NCBI GenBank assembly: GCA_910586475.1
Contig: CAJUHM010000030.1
Coordinates: 1-32,614 of the forward strand
Reading direction: 5' to 3'
DNA: 32,614 nt
Source: an uncultured Muribaculaceae bacterium
GTDB lineage: Bacteria; Bacteroidota; Bacteroidia; Bacteroidales; Muribaculaceae
This document shows positions 16,549 to 23,783 of this stretch, in pieces. Both the position numbers and the translations under genes were made by a program. The notes under the pieces are model-generated. The model did not search any database. It worked only from the letters and a program-made list of their open reading frames with translations, and was not told the DNA's origin. The number at the start of each line of letters is the position of its first letter. The first letter of the stretch is position 1.

Positions 16549-17385
16549 TCAGAGGGTGACGCGGACGGCTTCGATGGAGTGGCCGAGGAAAATGGCCGCG
16601 AGCCGGGTGAAGTCGTCGGGGTTTTCGGTTGTGGAGAATGTGCAGGAAGCGTTGCGGGTGCAGCGCGACTCGATTTCGGGATGCCGGCGTAGGTAGTCGG
16701 CAAGGGATTCGGCCACGATGTCGCCCTGGGTTATTACGCTGGCTGATTCGGGGACGTGACGCCGGATGTTGTCATAGAGGAGGGGATAGTGTGTGCAGGC
16801 GAGGAGAACGGTGTCGACGCGGGGGTCTTTTCCCATTAGTGCGCTGACGTATTTTCTGACAAAGAAGTCAGCTCCTTCGCTGTCCGACTCGTCGTTTTCG
16901 ACAATCGGCACGAGCATTGGGCATGCTTGCGAAACGGTTGTGAAGTCGGGATAGAGCTTGCTGATTTCAAGATCGTAGGATCGGGATCGGACGGTTCCGT
17001 TTGTTCCGAGTACGCCGATGACACCTGAATGTGTCAGCTCGCCGATTTTTTCGACGGTCGGCCGGATGACACCGAGGACTCTGCGTGAGGGGTCGATGTC
17101 GGGGAGATCGTTCTGCTGTATCGATCGGAGGGCTTTGGCAGATGCTGTGTTGCACGCGAGGATGACGAGCGGGCATCCCTGAGAGAAGAGGTGTCTGACG
17201 GCTTCAAGGGTGAATCGGTAGACGACGTCGAACGAGCGGGGGCCATAGGGGGCTCGGGCGTTGTCGCCGAGGTAGAGGTAGTCGTAGTCCGGGAGGAGTT
17301 TGCGTATCTGTCGCAGGATCGTCAGCCCTCCATAGCCGGAGTCGAAAACGCCGATAGGTCCATTAAACGGTAACTTTCCATTCAT
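16549..17385 (-). CDS. murI: Glutamate racemase
   Basis: Makes D-glutamate from L-glutamate for peptidoglycan. ATG at 17385 gives 278 residues starting MNGKLPFNGPIGVFDSGYGGL, the normal length and N-terminus; an upstream open extension has no family match. Catalytic residues: Asp15 and Ser16 in FDSGYGG, Cys78 in ACNTASA and Cys197 in ACTHYPLL, the two acid/base cysteines of cofactor-independent racemases. GDNARAPYG at 40-48 is also diagnostic. Its own promoter lies only a few bases before the ATG, which predicts an mRNA with almost no leader. The nitroreductase gene ends 53 bp upstream. Confidence 0.95.
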   Translation of the reverse strand: MNGKLPFNGPIGVFDSGYGGLTILRQIRKLLPDYDYLYLGDNARAPYGPRSFDVVYRFTLEAVRHLFSQGCPLVILACNTASAKALRSIQQNDLPDIDPSRRVLGVIRPTVEKIGELTHSGVIGVLGTNGTVRSRSYDLEISKLYPDFTTVSQACPMLVPIVENDESDSEGADFFVRKYVSALMGKDPRVDTVLLACTHYPLLYDNIRRHVPESASVITQGDIVAESLADYLRRHPEIESRCTRNASCTFSTTENPDDFTRLAAIFLGHSIEAVRVTL

Positions 17386-17390
17386 GGATG

Positions 17391-17421
17391 CAAAGTTACC
17401 GATTTTTCGGGGACGGGGAAA
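17391..17421 (-). promoter_or_regulatory. Promoter of murI, predicted leaderless or nearly so
   Basis: On the minus strand TTTC (17421-17418), a 19-bp spacer, then TAACTTTG (17398-17391), an exact -7 match with a near-consensus -33. Only CATCC separates the -7 box from the murI ATG at 17385, so transcription should start within a few bases of the start codon. Confidence 0.6.
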
Positions 17422-17438
17422 AGAAACGGGCTGAAAAA

Positions 17439-18188
17439 TCAGCGCTGAGGATCGAATCCCTGTGAGCGCAGGGCGTCGAGCATGCGGTAGTTCATCGCTT
17501 CGGAGTAGTAGGATACGATGTGTGAGGCCCAGTCGTTGGATGTCTGACTTCCGCTTCGGGTTGAGTTGTAGCGGGAGATTTCGTTGTCGTAGGCTGTCAG
17601 GGCTTCGAGGAGAGTGGAGTCTGGGGCGTAGGTGTTGCGGTGGATGACGGCCTGAAGCGGCTGTTTCGGTTTGAGGTCCGGGAGCTCGCGTGGGACTCCG
17701 ATGGCGAGTCCGCAGACGAGCCAAACGCCTTTGGGTAGGTTGAGGAGTGCGGCGGTCTGTTCGGGGGCGGCAGTCCGTGCGTAGCCGATGCAGCATGTAG
17801 CGAGTCCGAGGGAGCATGCTGCTGTCACGGCGCTCATCATTGCGAGTGAAGCGTCGACAGCTCCGAGGATCAGTCCGTCGGCAGTTTTGTTGATGTCTGG
17901 CATTTCGACGCTTTTTTCGGCGGCGATCAGGCTGATTTTGTGGAAGTCGGCGCAGAATGCGAGGAAGTGGTCGCAGGTTTTGATCTGCTTCTGTCCTGTC
18001 AGTTCATAGAGGCGCAGTTTGAGTTCGGGATCGGTTATGTCGATGACGGAAAACTGCTGTCCGTTGTAGCTTGTCGGGGTGTTGCGTATGGCCTGGAAGA
18101 TGAAGTCGAGCTGATCGTCGGAGATTGCTTCGCGTTCATAGCGTCGGATGCTGCGTCGCTGCAATAGGGTTTCTTTTACAGATTTCAT
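17439..18188 (-). CDS. Nitroreductase family protein (NfsA-like flavoenzyme)
   Basis: FMN-dependent NAD(P)H oxidoreductase of 249 residues from the ATG at 18188 (MKSVKETLLQRRSIRRYE). An upstream ATG adding 13 residues is less likely. Family features: the RRSIRRYER FMN-phosphate segment, NTPTSYNGQQFSVI (residues near 38-50), a central helical region with DASLAMMSAVTAACSLGLATCCIGYAR, and CGLAIGVPRELPDLKPKQP, the characteristic late strand plus loop. The first Arg-Arg motif, TSYNGQ and the Pro-Lys-Pro loop suit the NfsA/FRase I type. The C-terminal 60 residues are helical, ending in a low-conservation tail. The terminator of the rubrerythrin gene lies upstream, so this gene probably starts a new unit. 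Physiological substrate unknown (flavin, nitro compound or quinone). Confidence 0.88.
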   Translation of the reverse strand: MKSVKETLLQRRSIRRYEREAISDDQLDFIFQAIRNTPTSYNGQQFSVIDITDPELKLRLYELTGQKQIKTCDHFLAFCADFHKISLIAAEKSVEMPDINKTADGLILGAVDASLAMMSAVTAACSLGLATCCIGYARTAAPEQTAALLNLPKGVWLVCGLAIGVPRELPDLKPKQPLQAVIHRNTYAPDSTLLEALTAYDNEISRYNSTRSGSQTSNDWASHIVSYYSEAMNYRMLDALRSQGFDPQR

Positions 18189-18302
18189 GGGTTGGTTTTT
18201 ATTGTTGACATTACGGGCTGAAAACAATCGGGGTCGTCGGGAAGTTCGGTTCCCGGCGCTGGATGGGGTGCAGGAGGGAGGGAAAAGAGAAGTGGTGTGG
18301 CT

Positions 18303-18357
18303 GAAAAAAAAATATTAGGCGCTGTGTCAAAATTCTGAATTTTGACACAGCGCCTAA
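18303..18357 (-). terminator. Terminator of rubrerythrin: perfect 21-bp-arm hairpin
   Basis: Arms of 21 bp at 18315-18335 and 18337-18357 are exact reverse complements around one T. The stem contains GGCGCTGTGTCAAAATTC. On the minus strand it is followed by TAT and nine T residues, a very strong intrinsic terminator. It shares the TGTGTCA/TGACACA core with the hairpin at 4690-4717. Confidence 0.9.
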
Positions 18358-18392
18358 ATTTCAGTATGGTATTGTGTGTGTTACCGGTTTAG

Positions 18393-18944
18393 TTATTTCT
18401 TGAAGAAACGGTTGTAGAGGCCCTGGAATCCCTGTCCGTGACGAGCTTCGTCTTTAGCCATTTCATGGACAGTGTCGTGGATGGCGTCGAGGTTGAGTTC
18501 TTTGGCGCGACGGGCGATTCGCATTTTGTCGGCATTAGCTCCGGCTTCAGCGGTCATTCGCTTCTCGAGGTTGGTCTTTGTGTCCCATACGCATTCGCCA
18601 AGGAGTTCAGCGAATTTAGAAGCGTGTTCGGCTTCTTCGATAGCGTAGCGTTTGAAGGCTTCAGCGATTTCGGGGTAGCCTTCGCGATCGGCCTGACGAG
18701 ACATTGCGAGGTACATTCCGACTTCGGTGCATTCGCCGTTGAAGTGTGCGAGGAGGTCTGCGCGCATTTCGTCGTCGGTGTCGCGAGCGACTCCGATCAC
18801 GTGTTCGGTTACGAATTCGAGTTCGGCTGTTTCGTCAACTTCTTTGAATTTGCTTTTGGGTGCGCCGCAGAGGGGGCATTTTTCGGGAGCTTCGTTGCCT
18901 TCGTGAACATAACCGCAAACGGTGCAGATGAATTTCTTTGACAT
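18393..18944 (-). CDS. rbr: Reverse-order rubrerythrin (N-terminal rubredoxin domain)
   Basis: Cytoplasmic non-haem di-iron peroxidase that protects anaerobes from H2O2. The 183-residue protein has the rubredoxin-type Fe(Cys)4 site first (Cys7, Cys10, Cys23, Cys26 in ICTVCGYVHEG...KCPLCGAPK), then the ferritin-like four-helix domain with di-iron ligands in FNGECTEVGMY, AIEEAEHASKF and MAKDEARHGQGF. Classical rubrerythrin has the rubredoxin domain at the C-terminus, so this is the reverse-rubrerythrin arrangement. It lies 47 bp downstream of a perR-like gene, with no terminator between, and ends in a very strong hairpin. Regulation by the neighbouring repressor under peroxide stress is likely (inference). 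Confidence 0.93.
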   Translation of the reverse strand: MSKKFICTVCGYVHEGNEAPEKCPLCGAPKSKFKEVDETAELEFVTEHVIGVARDTDDEMRADLLAHFNGECTEVGMYLAMSRQADREGYPEIAEAFKRYAIEEAEHASKFAELLGECVWDTKTNLEKRMTAEAGANADKMRIARRAKELNLDAIHDTVHEMAKDEARHGQGFQGLYNRFFKK

Positions 18945-18991
18945 GATTGTAGATAATTTTTACGTTAGTTATTGAATTTGGTTTTTAGTTT

Positions 18992-19402
18992 CTATGACTG
19001 ATTCGCCGCGCATTCCGGACAAATTCCTTTATAGGAGAGGTGGACGGCCTTGACTTTGAATCCGTCCGGAGCATCCGGAAGATCGGGGACTGGCAGGTCT
19101 GTCACGCGGTTGCAGAGGGTGCAGAAGAAGTGGCTGTGGGGAGAGGTGTTGAAGTCGTAGCGGGTCGATTCGCCGTCGAGGGTGAGAGCTTCGAGCTTAT
19201 GGGCCTTTTCGAGCAGCCGGACAGTGTTGTAGACTGTCGTGCGTGACATTGTCGGGTATTCCGGCAGGAGTCCGGTGTAGATGTCGTCCACGGTGGGGTG
19301 GATGAGGTTGTCTGCCAGAAAGCGGACAACGGCCAGTCGCTGATGGGAAGGTTTGATACCGGCATCGGCAAGCATGGTTTTCAGGTCGGACAACTGCTTC
19401 AT
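18992..19402 (-). CDS. perR: Fur-family transcriptional repressor, PerR-like
   Basis: 136-residue metal-dependent repressor. The N-terminal winged helix contains GIKPSHQRLAVVRFLADN, HPTVDDIYTGLLPEYPTMSRTTVYNTVRLL (recognition helix with SRTTVYN). The C-terminal dimer domain has SPHSHFFC metal ligands and two structural Zn Cys pairs: Cys94/Cys97 (CTLC) and Cys128/Cys131 (CPEC). Two CxxC pairs and adjacency to rubrerythrin favour PerR over Fur or Zur, but the specificity cannot be proved from sequence alone. It has a canonical promoter directly upstream and is the first gene of the perR-rbr unit. Confidence 0.88.
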   Translation of the reverse strand: MKQLSDLKTMLADAGIKPSHQRLAVVRFLADNLIHPTVDDIYTGLLPEYPTMSRTTVYNTVRLLEKAHKLEALTLDGESTRYDFNTSPHSHFFCTLCNRVTDLPVPDLPDAPDGFKVKAVHLSYKGICPECAANQS

Positions 19403-19430
19403 TGTAATTTGTTCAAGTTTGAAATCATTA

Positions 19431-19461
19431 CAAAATTAGAATAAATATTTTTACTGGCAAA
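19431..19461 (-). promoter_or_regulatory. Canonical Bacteroidetes promoter of perR-rbr
   Basis: On the minus strand TTTG (19461-19458), exactly 19 bp, then TAATTTTG (19438-19431): full matches to both the -33 and -7 elements. Expected start near 19425, giving a leader of about 23 nt. No clean PerR-box palindrome was seen around it. Confidence 0.75.
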
Positions 19462-19523
19462 ATTTTTTGTCGGAATGTTTCGGTATTTAACCTGGTTTAA
19501 CATGTCGGTCGTCGCGAGGGCCG

Positions 19524-19889
19524 TCAGCAAAGCGGGGGGAAGAAAGCGTCGGGTATGTGGGTCAGAGTGTGGCCTTTTTCCGGAGATCCGATGACGGCGA
19601 TGATGTCGAAGCGGTATTCATAGGGTATCGAGAAGCGCTGGAGGAAAGAGTCGGCGGCGCGGACGATGCGTCGGATTTTCTTGTCGTCGATCGCGTCGAG
19701 GGCGTCGTCGAGGTTTGTCGAGCGCGTTTTTACTTCGACGAAGATCATGCGGTTGCCTTTGACGGCAATGATGTCGATTTCGCCGGCAGCAACTCGCGAG
19801 TTTCGCTCCATTACTTTATAGCCTTCTGCGATCAGGTGGTCGCGGGCGATCTGCTCGCCCCATGCTCCGAGGTCGTTGTGTGTAGCCAA
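19524..19889 (-). CDS. yraN: YraN/UPF0102 family nuclease-like protein
   Basis: Small conserved protein with a PD-(D/E)xK nuclease-like fold; function in bacteria unsettled. A TTG at 19889 gives 121 residues (M)ATHNDLGAWGEQIARDHL, the usual family length. The only in-frame ATG (19982) would add 31 non-conserved residues, and a promoter-like TTTC-N21-TATATTTG lies inside that extension, so TTG is preferred. Motifs: GEQIARDHLIAEGYKVMERN, GEIDIIA with Glu37 and Asp39, and FVEVKTR with the Glu-x-Lys pair at 52-54. It is transcribed divergently from the Rnf operon. Confidence 0.85.
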   Translation of the reverse strand: MATHNDLGAWGEQIARDHLIAEGYKVMERNSRVAAGEIDIIAVKGNRMIFVEVKTRSTNLDDALDAIDDKKIRRIVRAADSFLQRFSIPYEYRFDIIAVIGSPEKGHTLTHIPDAFFPPLC

Positions 19890-19927
19890 GGTGTCTTTAG
19901 TTTTGGAATAATAGGCATTGAAAGTAG

Positions 19928-19960
19928 CAAATATAGCGAAAAAATAGTTTTTACGGAAAG
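19928..19960 (-). promoter_or_regulatory. Candidate promoter of yraN
   Basis: On the minus strand TTTC (19960-19957), 21 bp, then TATATTTG (19935-19928), an exact -7 match. Expected start near 19923, about 34 nt before the chosen TTG start codon. Confidence 0.55.
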
Positions 19961-19998
19961 GAGTGCGGGAAAAAGGCTTCAAATGGCTGTCGGACTGC

Positions 19999-20029
19999 TT
20001 TCTTTCATCGGAAATTCTTCGTAAATTTG
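19999..20029 (+). promoter_or_regulatory. Candidate promoter of the rseC-rnf operon
   Basis: TTTC (19999-20002), 19 bp, then TAAATTTG (20022-20029), an exact -7 match. Expected start about 25 nt before the ATG of the first gene. It is back-to-back with the yraN promoter. Confidence 0.6.
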
Positions 20030-20058
20030 CAATCCAACAAACTCTCTAAGCTTGGTCA

Positions 20059-20472
20059 ATGAATGAATCAGATTGTCATCGCGGGATTGTCGAGCGAGTC
20101 GCAGACGGAGAAATGACAGTCGCTGTCGGGAACGGCGGCGATTCGTGTGACGGATGTTCGCTCGGGCGTGTCTGCGGACTGTCCGGTGTGACGCGATTCA
20201 GTCTGAAAAATGAAGGCGGGTTCAAAGCTGGAGACCGCGTGCGCCTGACACCTTCCGAGGGCTCGAGATATGTTGCAGCGTTGTTGCTTGGCGGGATTCC
20301 GGTCCTGTTGCTTGTCGCAACGGCGGCAGGAGCAAGTCTTGCCGGTCTTGATGAGGATCTTATGGCGCTTGCCTGTGTGGCGACGGGAGGATTTTATTTT
20401 GTCTTGCTGCGTCTTTTAGGGCGTAGGGCTGACCGGTCTGTCAGATGGAGAGTCGAGAAGATCTGCGACTGA
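20059..20472 (+). CDS. rseC: RseC/SoxR-reducing-system family protein, first gene of rnf operon
   Basis: 137 residues. The N-terminal soluble part has a Cys cluster (Cys30, Cys33, Cys39 in SCDGCSLGRVCG) like that of RseC proteins, followed by a small beta domain (FKAGDRVRLTP) and two membrane segments (about 71-93 and 97-117) with a basic tail. RseC is linked to Rnf/Rsx-dependent reduction of SoxR in E. coli, and RseC-like genes often precede rnfB in Bacteroidetes. The gap to rnfB is 55 bp with no promoter seen. The family is clear from position and architecture; the exact role here is unknown. Confidence 0.8.
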   Translation: MNESDCHRGIVERVADGEMTVAVGNGGDSCDGCSLGRVCGLSGVTRFSLKNEGGFKAGDRVRLTPSEGSRYVAALLLGGIPVLLLVATAAGASLAGLDEDLMALACVATGGFYFVLLRLLGRRADRSVRWRVEKICD

Positions 20473-20527
20473 TCTGCGGGACAGGATTGTCAAAGTTGTT
20501 CTGATAGGGAAAAAGAGGCTTACAGAT

Positions 20528-21376
20528 ATGATATATTGCATCAGTGAGATAGTTTTACCGGCTGCGGCTCTGGGAGTGCTCGGGGCTTTGGCGGCGGTTT
20601 TGCTTTGTGTTGTCGTCAAACGCTTTGCCGTAGTGGAGGATGACCGAATCGGAATGGTCGAGGAACTCCTGCCCGGAGCGAACTGCGGGGCGTGCGGGCT
20701 GCTTGGCTGTCACGATTTTGCAGTCGAGTGTGTGCGCCGCGGCGGTCCGGAGGGTATTGTCTGTCCGGGCGCCGGAGAGGAGAAAATGAGTCAGATCGCC
20801 GGCATCTTCGGCAAGGATGGCGCAGGAAAGGCGGCGAGGAATATAGCGGTTGTCGGTTGCGGCGGCGCATACGCGCATCGTTTTCCGGCAGCTATCTACA
20901 GCGGGCCGAAGCTGTGCAGGATCGAGAGCCGGATCGGATCTGGCCCGATGAGCTGCAGCTATGGCTGTCTGGGATGCGGCGACTGCACGTCGGTCTGTCC
21001 GTTCGGTGCGATCCGGATCGATCCCGTGAGCCGTCTGCCGCTGGTCGACGAGGGTGGATGCACCGGGTGCGGGAAATGTGTCGAAGCGTGTCCCCGCAAC
21101 CTGATCTCTCTCCGTCCTCAAGGTCCGAAGGGTCGTCGTGTGTGGGTCGGATGTTCGAACCGACAGCGCGGGGCAGTGGCGCGCAAGGGGTGTTCGGTCG
21201 CCTGCATCGGCTGCGGAAAGTGTGTCAGGACGTGTCCGTTTGATGCGGTCGAGGTGCGCGACAATCTTGCGGTGATCGATCCGGCGAAATGCCGTCTGTG
21301 CCGGAAGTGTGTCGCGGCGTGTCCTACGGGAGCTATCATGACGTCGAATTTTCCGGCGGCTTTGTCAAATCAGTGA
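20528..21376 (+). CDS. rnfB: Rnf complex subunit RnfB (long form, polyferredoxin)
   Basis: Electron-entry subunit of the ion-pumping ferredoxin:NAD oxidoreductase; accepts electrons from reduced ferredoxin. It has one N-terminal membrane anchor (about 8-30), then the Fe-S domain with Cys53, Cys56, Cys61 and Cys79, and four ferredoxin-type CxxCxxCxxxC motifs starting at Cys147, Cys178, Cys226 and Cys255. That is five probable [4Fe-4S] clusters in 282 residues, the long form found in anaerobes, versus about 190 residues in E. coli RsxB. Second gene of the operon, 66 bp before rnfC. Confidence 0.95.
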   Translation: MIYCISEIVLPAAALGVLGALAAVLLCVVVKRFAVVEDDRIGMVEELLPGANCGACGLLGCHDFAVECVRRGGPEGIVCPGAGEEKMSQIAGIFGKDGAGKAARNIAVVGCGGAYAHRFPAAIYSGPKLCRIESRIGSGPMSCSYGCLGCGDCTSVCPFGAIRIDPVSRLPLVDEGGCTGCGKCVEACPRNLISLRPQGPKGRRVWVGCSNRQRGAVARKGCSVACIGCGKCVRTCPFDAVEVRDNLAVIDPAKCRLCRKCVAACPTGAIMTSNFPAALSNQ

Positions 21377-21442
21377 AGAGTTTCTGAAAGAGTGTCTGGA
21401 TTTAAAGCGTGTCAAACAATAAAGAAGAATGACTGATCGATT

Positions 21443-22762
21443 ATGAAAAAGCTAACGTTTCGTCGCGGCGGCGTGAGACTGCCTGATTCCAAGCTGACAG
21501 CGGGAAAGCCTATTGTCGAAGTGGAAGCGCCGGAGGTCGCGGTTGTGGCTCTCGGTCAGCATATAGGGCGACCTGCGCGGGCTGTGGTCAGTCCCGGCGA
21601 TAGGGTCGCGCGCTATCAGCTTCTTGCCGAAGCCGACGGTTTTATTTCGGCTAATATTCATTCTCCGGTCACGGGGACTGTCAAAAGTATCGGTCCTGTC
21701 TGTGGGGCGAATGGCTACGATATTGATGCGATCATCGTCGAGTCGACCGAGGAGGACCGCGATTCCGATCGGGCGATGATGCCTGTGAGGGTGCGTACGG
21801 ATGTGGAGATTGCCGCGATGAGCCCTGACGAGATCAGGCGGGCAGTCCGTGGCTGCGGCATTGTTGGGCTTGGAGGCGCTACGTTTCCGACCGATGTCAA
21901 GCTGACGGTCCCCGAGGGAAAGAGTGCGGATGTGCTGATTGTCAACGGGGCTGAATGTGAGCCATATCTGACATCGGATCATGCGCTGATGCTCGAGTCG
22001 GCGGAAGAGATCCTAAAGGGTGTTGAAGCGGCACGCCGCGCCTGCGGAGCCGCGCAGGCCATTGTCGGGATCGAGGAAAACAAATGTGACGCACTCCGTC
22101 GGATGGCAGAGGCTGCGGGTGGTTATCCGGCGACAGAGGTTGTCGGGTTGCGAGAGCGTTATCCGCAGGGTGGCGAGAAGCAGCTGATCAATGCTGTCAC
22201 AGGACGAGAGGTTCCGGCAGGGAAGCTCCCGATCGATGCGGGAGCGGTCGTTGTCAATGTCGGGACTGCCTATGCGATCTGGCGCGGGCTTGCCTATGGG
22301 GAGCCTCTTGTGAGGCGTATAGTAACAGTGACCGGTCCGGATGTCGAGGGGCGCGGGAATTTCAGGGTGTGGAACGGAACTGCTGTCGCCACATTGCTTG
22401 AACTTGCCGGCGCTTCGGCCGAACAGGGATCGAAGCTTGTTCTTGGAGGACCGATGATGGGTCACGCGGCGATCAATCCCGATGCGCCGACGATGAAGGG
22501 AACTTCCGGGGTCCTGTTGCTTCCGCCGTCGATGAGCGGACGTCTGGAGCCGGATGCATGTGTGCGCTGCGCGCGTTGTGTGAGTGTCTGTCCGATGGGG
22601 CTGGAACCGTATCTGATCTCTACGCTCTGTCGTTTCGGGCGTGTCAAGGAGGCTCGTGAGCATTCGATTGCGAACTGCATTGAATGCGGTTGCTGTAGCT
22701 ATATATGCCCGTCGTCGCGCCCGCTGCTTGATTTTATCAGGCTCGGCAAGTCGAAACGCTGA
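21443..22762 (+). CDS. rnfC: Rnf complex subunit RnfC
   Basis: Peripheral NAD(H)-binding subunit of Rnf, 439 residues. After the N-terminal biotinyl-like beta domain (AEADGFISANIHSPVTGTVKSI) comes the Complex I 51-kDa-like NADH/FMN fold with GIVGLGGATFPTDVKL and NGAECEPYLTSDH, then the SLBB-like region (VNVGTAYAIWRGL, RIVTVTGPDV). The C-terminus carries two [4Fe-4S] motifs: Cys373, 376, 379, 383 and Cys412, 415, 418, 422. There is no long repetitive C-terminal extension of the E. coli RsxC type. Separated from rnfD by 70 bp. Confidence 0.95.
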   Translation: MKKLTFRRGGVRLPDSKLTAGKPIVEVEAPEVAVVALGQHIGRPARAVVSPGDRVARYQLLAEADGFISANIHSPVTGTVKSIGPVCGANGYDIDAIIVESTEEDRDSDRAMMPVRVRTDVEIAAMSPDEIRRAVRGCGIVGLGGATFPTDVKLTVPEGKSADVLIVNGAECEPYLTSDHALMLESAEEILKGVEAARRACGAAQAIVGIEENKCDALRRMAEAAGGYPATEVVGLRERYPQGGEKQLINAVTGREVPAGKLPIDAGAVVVNVGTAYAIWRGLAYGEPLVRRIVTVTGPDVEGRGNFRVWNGTAVATLLELAGASAEQGSKLVLGGPMMGHAAINPDAPTMKGTSGVLLLPPSMSGRLEPDACVRCARCVSVCPMGLEPYLISTLCRFGRVKEAREHSIANCIECGCCSYICPSSRPLLDFIRLGKSKR

Positions 22763-22832
22763 GCGATTGCATCGCCGGATCATGAGGAAAAAGGAATGAA
22801 TGGAAACAAATAATTGGATTGAAAGGATATAA

Positions 22833-23783
22833 ATGAGCAGACTACTTGTTATTTCAGAGTCGCCGCATATTCACACCGGCGACACAACGCAACGGATAAT
22901 GTGGCGGGTTCTGCTGGCACTTGTGCCGGCGTTTCTGTGCGCGGTCTATTCGTTCGGCATCGGGGCACTGATTGTTACGGCAACGGCGATGGCCGGATGT
23001 GTTGCCACGGAGTTCCTGATTGCGCGTTACATGCTCGGCCGCCGGGCTCCTTTTGTGTCGGTGTCCGCGATGCTGACGGGGGTGCTGCTTGCGTTCAACC
23101 TGCCGTCGAATCTGCCGGTGTGGATCGTACTGATCGGATCGGTCGTTGCGATCGGAGTCGGGAAGATGTCGTTCGGAGGGCTTGGGTGCAATATATTCAA
23201 TCCGGCACTTGTCGGGAGGGTTTTTCTTCTGCTCTCATTTCCACAGCAGATGACGACGTGGCCTTTGCCGATCGTCAACCGGCTGAGATATGCCGACGCG
23301 CTTACCGGAGCCACGTCACTGACGCAGATTAAAGAGGGTGTGGCAGGAGCTGTCGACTGGGCCGGGGAGGCAATCGGCGCGACGGGCGGTTCGCTCGGAG
23401 AGGTCGCCGGATTCGCATTGATCGCCGGAGGACTGTATCTTCTTGCGACGAGGGTTATCACATGGCATATTCCGGTTTCCATGTTGCTTTCGGCCGGATT
23501 GTTTTCGTTAGTTATCGGCAACGACCCGTTTGTCGAGTTGCTTGGCGGCGGGCTGCTTCTCGGAGCGCTGTTCATGGCCACAGACTATGTCACATCGCCG
23601 ATGAGCCACAGCGGAATGCTTCTATACGGAGTCATGATCGGTCTGATCACGGTTGTCATCAGGGAGTGGGGCGCGTATCCGGAGGGGGTGTCGTTTGCGA
23701 TTCTTCTGATGAACGGCGCAACTCCGCTTATCAATCGCTACATGAAGCCGCGCAAGGTCGGGGAGGGCCGTCGTGATGGGTAA
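22833..23783 (+). CDS. rnfD: Rnf complex membrane subunit RnfD
   Basis: Integral membrane subunit with about ten hydrophobic segments in 316 residues and homologous to NqrB. The start MSRLLVISESPHIHTGDTTQRIMW is the typical RnfD N-terminus. The covalent FMN attachment motif is LTGATSL, with Thr161 the expected flavinylated residue (S/T-G-A-T). GGLGCNIFNPALVGRVFLL and the late MATDYVTSPM are also characteristic. Its 3' end overlaps the start of rnfG, implying translational coupling. Confidence 0.95.
   Translation: MSRLLVISESPHIHTGDTTQRIMWRVLLALVPAFLCAVYSFGIGALIVTATAMAGCVATEFLIARYMLGRRAPFVSVSAMLTGVLLAFNLPSNLPVWIVLIGSVVAIGVGKMSFGGLGCNIFNPALVGRVFLLLSFPQQMTTWPLPIVNRLRYADALTGATSLTQIKEGVAGAVDWAGEAIGATGGSLGEVAGFALIAGGLYLLATRVITWHIPVSMLLSAGLFSLVIGNDPFVELLGGGLLLGALFMATDYVTSPMSHSGMLLYGVMIGLITVVIREWGAYPEGVSFAILLMNGATPLINRYMKPRKVGEGRRDG

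Noticed and set aside
16400..16560. Gap upstream of the cysteine peptidase searched for a tRNA or attachment site
   Set aside because: No cloverleaf, CCA end, direct repeat or integrase gene nearby; the AT-rich gene has no visible mobile-element borders.
19403..19450. Possible PerR box near the perR promoter
   Set aside because: TTAGAATAAATATTT at this site is not a good inverted repeat when compared with the Bacillus Per box.
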